Positions 60,748 through 64,000 of a DNA stretch of 64,000 bases are shown piece after piece. Position numbers and translations under genes: made by a program. The DNA is from Victivallaceae bacterium (GTDB lineage: Bacteria > Verrucomicrobiota > Lentisphaeria > Victivallales > Victivallaceae). How positions within the stretch are numbered: position 1 is the stretch's first letter; every line of letters starts with the position of its first letter. A model generated the notes under the pieces. The model was given only the letters and a program-made list of their open reading frames with translations, was not told where the DNA came from and did no database searches. The stretch lies in contig JAKSOF010000012.1 in the NCBI GenBank assembly GCA_024405735.1, forward strand, positions 1 through 64,000. Direction: 5' to 3'.

Positions 60748-60763
60748 CTTCGCTAAAGCTACG
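60748..60763 (-). repeat. Dispersed palindrome CGTAGC..GCGAAG, copy 3 (inverted)
   Basis: On the minus strand CGTAGCTTTAGCGAAG, compared with CGTAGCCTTGGCGAAG at 38686-38701. Confidence 0.6.
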
Positions 60764-60807
60764 GATGGCAGGCCGAGAGGACTGCTATGCCGTAGCATTT
60801 TTTTGCC

Positions 60808-61096
60808 TCTTCGACGGTTTATGACATAATTATACGCTTTTTTCTCGCAGGAAATCTCCGGTAATTGGAAGATTTTCAATTTTGTTGTATTCACGATCCC
60901 GGAAGCCGTAAGCTTGCCGGATCAGCCACCGGATCTTGTTGTTGAATCCCTCCATCGACGCATTGCTGATTCGGCGGAAAGTCCAAAAACTCACGATACC
61001 GTCCATCTTGTCGCGAATCGTCCCCGCCATCGTTTTCAATTCCGTTTCTGAAAAACTTTCGGTTTCCTACTTGTTTCTGTCATAAACCGTCGAAGA
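60808..61096 (-). mobile_element. ISL3-family deletion remnant with perfect terminal inverted repeats
   Basis: TCTTCGACGGTTTATGACA (60808-60826) is a perfect 19-bp inverted repeat of 61078-61096. Between them is only the C-terminal end of an ISL3-type transposase (60830-61039, minus strand). The TCTTC end matches the usual start of ISL3-family ends. No target duplication is clear. It is a miniature deletion copy that a full element elsewhere might still move. Confidence 0.7.
60830..61039 (-). pseudogene. Truncated ISL3-family transposase, C-terminal fragment
   Basis: About 69 residues in frame with ISL3-type transposase ends: the motif SNASMEGFNNKIRWLIRQAY followed by GFRDREYNKIENLP is the conserved last helical part of the DDE domain. 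An in-frame stop lies shortly upstream, and the N-terminal ~330 residues of a normal ~400-residue transposase are missing. It cannot be active on its own. Confidence 0.78.
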
Positions 61097-61110
61097 ACTG
61101 TTTTTTATTT

Positions 61111-61201
61111 GTTTTATCACGAAATTCCTGATTTATTTTGCGTTTTTATCACAAAATTACAGAATTTTTGTCGCGTTTTATCACGAATTTATATTTTTTT
61201 G
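61111..61201 (+). repeat. Three tandem ~31-bp repeats upstream of the nagA promoter
   Basis: Copies start at 61111, 61142 and 61175 (spacing 31 and 33 bp). Each begins GTTTTATCACGAA or GTTTTTATCACAAA and continues into an AT-rich tail. They end 16 bp before the nagA -35 box, a position suited to a cooperative regulator. The spacing is close to three helical turns. Confidence 0.6.
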
Positions 61202-61217
61202 ATTTGAAAACCGGATT

Positions 61218-61246
61218 TTGAAAATGGACGGAAAATGTGATATATT
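61218..61246 (+). promoter_or_regulatory. Promoter of nagA
   Basis: TTGAAA (61218-61223), 17 bp, TATATT (61241-61246), 41 bp before the ATG at 61288. Confidence 0.8.
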
Positions 61247-61287
61247 AAAGCGGTATTTCATTCATAAGCCATAAAAAGGGAAACGGT

Positions 61288-62421
61288 ATGCGGTTGGTTG
61301 GAAACATCGTCGCCGGATTTCAGACGAAATTCGGCTGGATCGGATTTGAAAAAGATAAAATCTCCGAAATTACGCTGCTTGAAGAAGTTCACCCGGACGC
61401 CGACTGGATCTTGCCGGGATTTATCGATCTTCATTTGCACGGCTTCGGCAAATTCAACGTGGAGGAGGGGGAGCCCGGCTTGCGCGGGATGGCGGAGTTC
61501 CTCGCGACCAAGGGCGTGACGCGTTTCCTCCCCTCGTACTCCAGCGCGCCGCACGGGGAAATTCTGGAGTTTGTGAAACTTGTCCGCCGTCTTGCGGCGG
61601 AGCCGGTCGAGGGGGCGAAAATCGCCGGAAGTCACATCGAAGGTCCCTGGCTCGCCTTGCGCTTTTGCGGCGGGATGATCCCCGAAATGCTCCGCGATCC
61701 CGATTTGAAGCAAACGCAAGATTATCTTGACGCCGCTTGCGGCACGTTGAAAATGATGACGATCGCCCCCGAATTGCCCGGTGCGCTGGAAGTGATCCGG
61801 CTTTTGCATCAAAACGGCGTTGTCGTTTCCTGCGGTCACTCCGCGTGTCCGCCCGATTTTCTGAAAACCGCCGTCGATGCGGGCGTTTCCGAGATCTGCC
61901 ATCTCTTTGACAGTTACGCGCTTCCCGAAGATCACGGCGGCGTCCGGCAACCGGCGTTGACCGATCTCGTGCTGATCCACGACGGTCTGATGAAAGAGAT
62001 CATTATGGACGGCTTGCATGTGCCGCCGGAACTGGTCATCCTCGCCCGCCGCGCCGCCGGAGCTGATCACATCATCGCCATCACCGATGCGTTGCAGGGA
62101 GCGGGATTGAAAGAGGGGCACTTCCTCGACTGCGGCAAGCCTTACCATATCAAGGAGGGCGATTTCGCCCGCCGCGACGAGGACAACACCATCATCGGCT
62201 CCTCGCTTTCGATGAACCGCGCGTTTTTCAATATGACGACGCGTTTCGGATTCACGCCCGCCGAAGCGGCGCTGTCCTTGTCCGCCAATCCGGCAAAGCA
62301 GTTGAAAATCGATGCCGAGACCGGCTCGTTGCAAGTCGGCAAACTGGCGGACATTGCTGTTCTCGCGCCCGACCGTCTGACGGTCAAAGCGACTTATCTT
62401 GCCGGGAAAAAGATTTTTTGA
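61288..62421 (+). CDS. nagA: N-acetylglucosamine-6-phosphate deacetylase
   Basis: 377 residues, the usual size. Amidohydrolase motifs appear in order: LPGFIDLHLHGF, SHIEGPW with the metal-binding Glu, VVSCGHSACP, ICHLFDS, IMDGLHVPP and the catalytic Asp in IAITDALQGAG. It removes acetate from GlcNAc-6-phosphate in the cytoplasm, feeding amino-sugar catabolism and wall recycling. AAGGGAAA precedes the ATG. It lies alone behind a repeated upstream region, so it is probably regulated by its own factor, not encoded nearby. Confidence 0.93.
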   Translation: MRLVGNIVAGFQTKFGWIGFEKDKISEITLLEEVHPDADWILPGFIDLHLHGFGKFNVEEGEPGLRGMAEFLATKGVTRFLPSYSSAPHGEILEFVKLVRRLAAEPVEGAKIAGSHIEGPWLALRFCGGMIPEMLRDPDLKQTQDYLDAACGTLKMMTIAPELPGALEVIRLLHQNGVVVSCGHSACPPDFLKTAVDAGVSEICHLFDSYALPEDHGGVRQPALTDLVLIHDGLMKEIIMDGLHVPPELVILARRAAGADHIIAITDALQGAGLKEGHFLDCGKPYHIKEGDFARRDEDNTIIGSSLSMNRAFFNMTTRFGFTPAEAALSLSANPAKQLKIDAETGSLQVGKLADIAVLAPDRLTVKATYLAGKKIF

Positions 62422-62451
62422 CCATTCTTTTTCCCGTCTTGTGTGCGGGGA

Positions 62452-63915
62452 TTATTTTTCTTCGCTGGTCTGATATTTCAGGGCGCGTTCAAACAGCGAA
62501 AGGACGTCTTCCGACGGTTTCGGGGTCGCGAGCGTCGCGATGACGGCGGCGATCAAACCGATGACAAAGCCGGGGAAAAGTTCGTAGATGCCGGTCGACG
62601 GGAGGCAAATGAGCCAGAGAATGTCGGCAACGGCGCCGCCGAGGATGCCGAAAACGGCACCGCTGAAGTTGAAGCGTTTCCAGAAAAGCGAGAGGAGGAT
62701 CGCCGGACCGAATGCGGCGCCGAAAACGCCCCAGGCGTTGCTGACAAGCCCCATGATGCTGCCGGCGCCGGGATGGGTCGCCAATGCGAGCGCCGCCAGT
62801 GCGACGATCAGCACGACGGCACGGCCGATCCAGATGAGTTCGCGGTTGTTGACTTCGCCTTTGCAGACGATCGGCTTGTAGATGTCGCTGACGAGCGCGG
62901 AACTCGCGGAAAGCAACTGGCTGTCCGCCGTGCTCATCGACGCCGCCAGCACGGCGGAAAGCAAAATGCCGGAAATCACGCCCGGGAAAATCATCCGCAC
63001 CATCTGGACGAAAACAAGTTCGTTCTGACAGATCTCTTCATTCATACCGAGTTTGATGCGTCCGATGATGCCGATCAGTGCGGCGAAAAAGACGATCAAA
63101 ACCGTCCAGCTGATGCCGATGACGGCGGATTTTTTCAACTCTTTCTGCGACTTGATCGACATGAAGCGGATGATGATATGGGGCATCCCGAAGTATCCGA
63201 GACCCCACGCCAGACCGGAAACGATTTTTTTCCAGTCGCCGAAAGCATTCCAGAAGCCGGGATCGTTGATCGGCTGTGCCGAAGGCTCAAGGACGAAGGT
63301 TGCAAAGACCGGAGCGATCAGCATGGCGCCGAGGATCAGAAGTCCCTGGAAAAAATCCGTCCAGCAGACGGCGGAAAAACCGCCGAGAAAGGTGTAGCCG
63401 ACGATGATGAAAACGGAAATGTACATCGCGGTCAGCGTTTCGATGCCGATCACTTTGTGAAAGAGGATGCCGCACGCCTTGATGCTCGACGCGGTGTAGA
63501 TCGTGTAGGCGAAAAGGAAAACCAGCGCGCAGATGACCTGCAGACTTTTGGATTTGGAAAGGAAGCGGTTGGAAAGATACTGCGGGATCGTGATCGCATC
63601 CCCCGCGACCACCGAGAAACTGCGCAAACGCGGCGCTTCAAAGATCCAACTGCAGGCGTAACCGATTGCCAGTCCCGCCGAGATCCAGACTTCGCCGAGT
63701 CCGGCGGCGTAGATTGCGGTCGGCAAGCCCATCAGCACCCACGCGCTCATATCGGATGCGCCCGCCGAGAGCGCACCGACCCACGCGCCCATTTTGCGGT
63801 CGCCGAGGAAGTAGGTCTTTTCGCCGCCGTTGCGGTCGCGGAAAAAGAAGTAGATGCCGATGCTCAGCATAAAAGCAAGATAAATGACGAAAACGATGGA
63901 TTCCGAGAGTTTCAT
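62452..63915 (-). CDS. putP: Sodium/proline symporter (PutP type)
   Basis: 487 residues with about 13 membrane helices. It follows PutP closely: GDRKMGAWVGALSAGASDMSAWVLMGLP near the N-terminus, then the SSS signature region GYTFLGGFSAVCWTDFFQGLLI and LAASMSTADSQLLSASSALVSDI. It takes up proline with sodium. Convergent with nagA, 30 bp apart, and with its own promoter at 63970-63997. Confidence 0.9.
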   Translation of the reverse strand: MKLSESIVFVIYLAFMLSIGIYFFFRDRNGGEKTYFLGDRKMGAWVGALSAGASDMSAWVLMGLPTAIYAAGLGEVWISAGLAIGYACSWIFEAPRLRSFSVVAGDAITIPQYLSNRFLSKSKSLQVICALVFLFAYTIYTASSIKACGILFHKVIGIETLTAMYISVFIIVGYTFLGGFSAVCWTDFFQGLLILGAMLIAPVFATFVLEPSAQPINDPGFWNAFGDWKKIVSGLAWGLGYFGMPHIIIRFMSIKSQKELKKSAVIGISWTVLIVFFAALIGIIGRIKLGMNEEICQNELVFVQMVRMIFPGVISGILLSAVLAASMSTADSQLLSASSALVSDIYKPIVCKGEVNNRELIWIGRAVVLIVALAALALATHPGAGSIMGLVSNAWGVFGAAFGPAILLSLFWKRFNFSGAVFGILGGAVADILWLICLPSTGIYELFPGFVIGLIAAVIATLATPKPSEDVLSLFERALKYQTSEEK

Positions 63916-63969
63916 AGATAAAGTCCTTATATTTATATGTTTTTCTGTTTTTATGAGATACGGATTCTT

Positions 63970-63997
63970 AATATAGCCCGCAAAAACGAAAATGCAA
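63970..63997 (-). promoter_or_regulatory. Promoter of putP
   Basis: On the minus strand TTGCAT (63992-63997), 16 bp, TATATT (63970-63975). Confidence 0.7.
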
Positions 63998-64000
63998 AAA

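Larger units (their letters stand above)
60446..60807. other. Non-coding stretch before the IS remnant
   Basis: It holds the GT2 promoter (60486-60514) and one inverted CGTAGC..GCGAAG element (60748-60763, flanked by CCATC/GGATGG). Nothing else is recognised; short ORFs crossing it look accidental. Confidence 0.4.

Noticed and set aside
61111-61201. Tandem repeats as a CRISPR array
   Set aside because: The units are adjacent without unique spacers, are imperfect and AT-rich, and no cas genes are present.

Overview
The window looks like chromosome of a Gram-negative PVC-type bacterium, most like Lentisphaerota/Victivallales. The evidence is apolipoprotein N-acyltransferase, many lipoproteins, secretin-like outer-membrane proteins, two sodium:solute symporters, and many secreted glycosidase-like proteins of poorly described families. 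The taxon is inferred from gene content; there is no rRNA gene here to confirm it. Genes are dense, usually have AGGAG-type ribosome sites, and are often coupled by 4-base ATGA overlaps. Promoters are easy to see and mostly read TTGnnn, a 16-17 bp spacer, then TATATT.

Layout. 1-6.1 kb: end of a coiled-coil gene plus a small exported protein, a repeat-bearing gap, then on the minus strand galE and a glycosidase-like lipoprotein, an alpha/beta-hydrolase lipoprotein and a small exported repeat protein. 6.3-21.1 kb: a polysaccharide-use region with two large paralogues (amidotransferase-like domain plus TIM barrel), a second copy of the 1481-3547 family, a GntR/LacI hybrid regulator, a DUF3089 hydrolase, a cytoplasmic GH36 alpha-galactosidase, a sodium:solute symporter and a LacI regulator. 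21.3-24.7 kb: a coupled operon of quinone oxidoreductase, type I dehydroquinase homologue, SDR and GNAT. 25-30.4 kb: an HD protein, then a minus-strand operon of a small lipoprotein, two different secretin-domain proteins and a MarR regulator. 30.5-36.1 kb: a ribose-type sugar ABC transporter and a GHL6-type glycosidase. 36.3-41.4 kb: a 5'-nucleotidase, a cell-wall amidase, a GHL10 glycosidase (possible peptidoglycan turnover) and pcnB. 41.3-49.6 kb: housekeeping genes nadB, lnt, nrnA, rbfA, infB and nusA. 49.7-56.1 kb: an alginate-acetylation-like operon (MBOAT plus three AlgX/AlgJ-like proteins) without a polymerase. 56.2-57.6 kb: tadA, a small exported protein and tmRNA. 57.7-61.1 kb: an AT-richer accessory block (NeuD-like acetyltransferase, BKACE-family enzyme, GT2 transferase, ISL3-family remnant). 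61.1-64 kb: nagA behind three tandem repeats, then a PutP-type symporter.

As a whole the genes suggest an organism that degrades host or plant glycans outside the cell, imports the products by sodium symport and ABC transport, finishes them inside (GH36, GalE, NagA), and makes an acetylated surface polymer. The least described parts are the secretin pair, the acetylation operon headed by a divergent AlgX-like protein, the paired large TIM-barrel proteins and the block downstream of tmRNA. No CRISPR array, rRNA or tRNA gene was seen.
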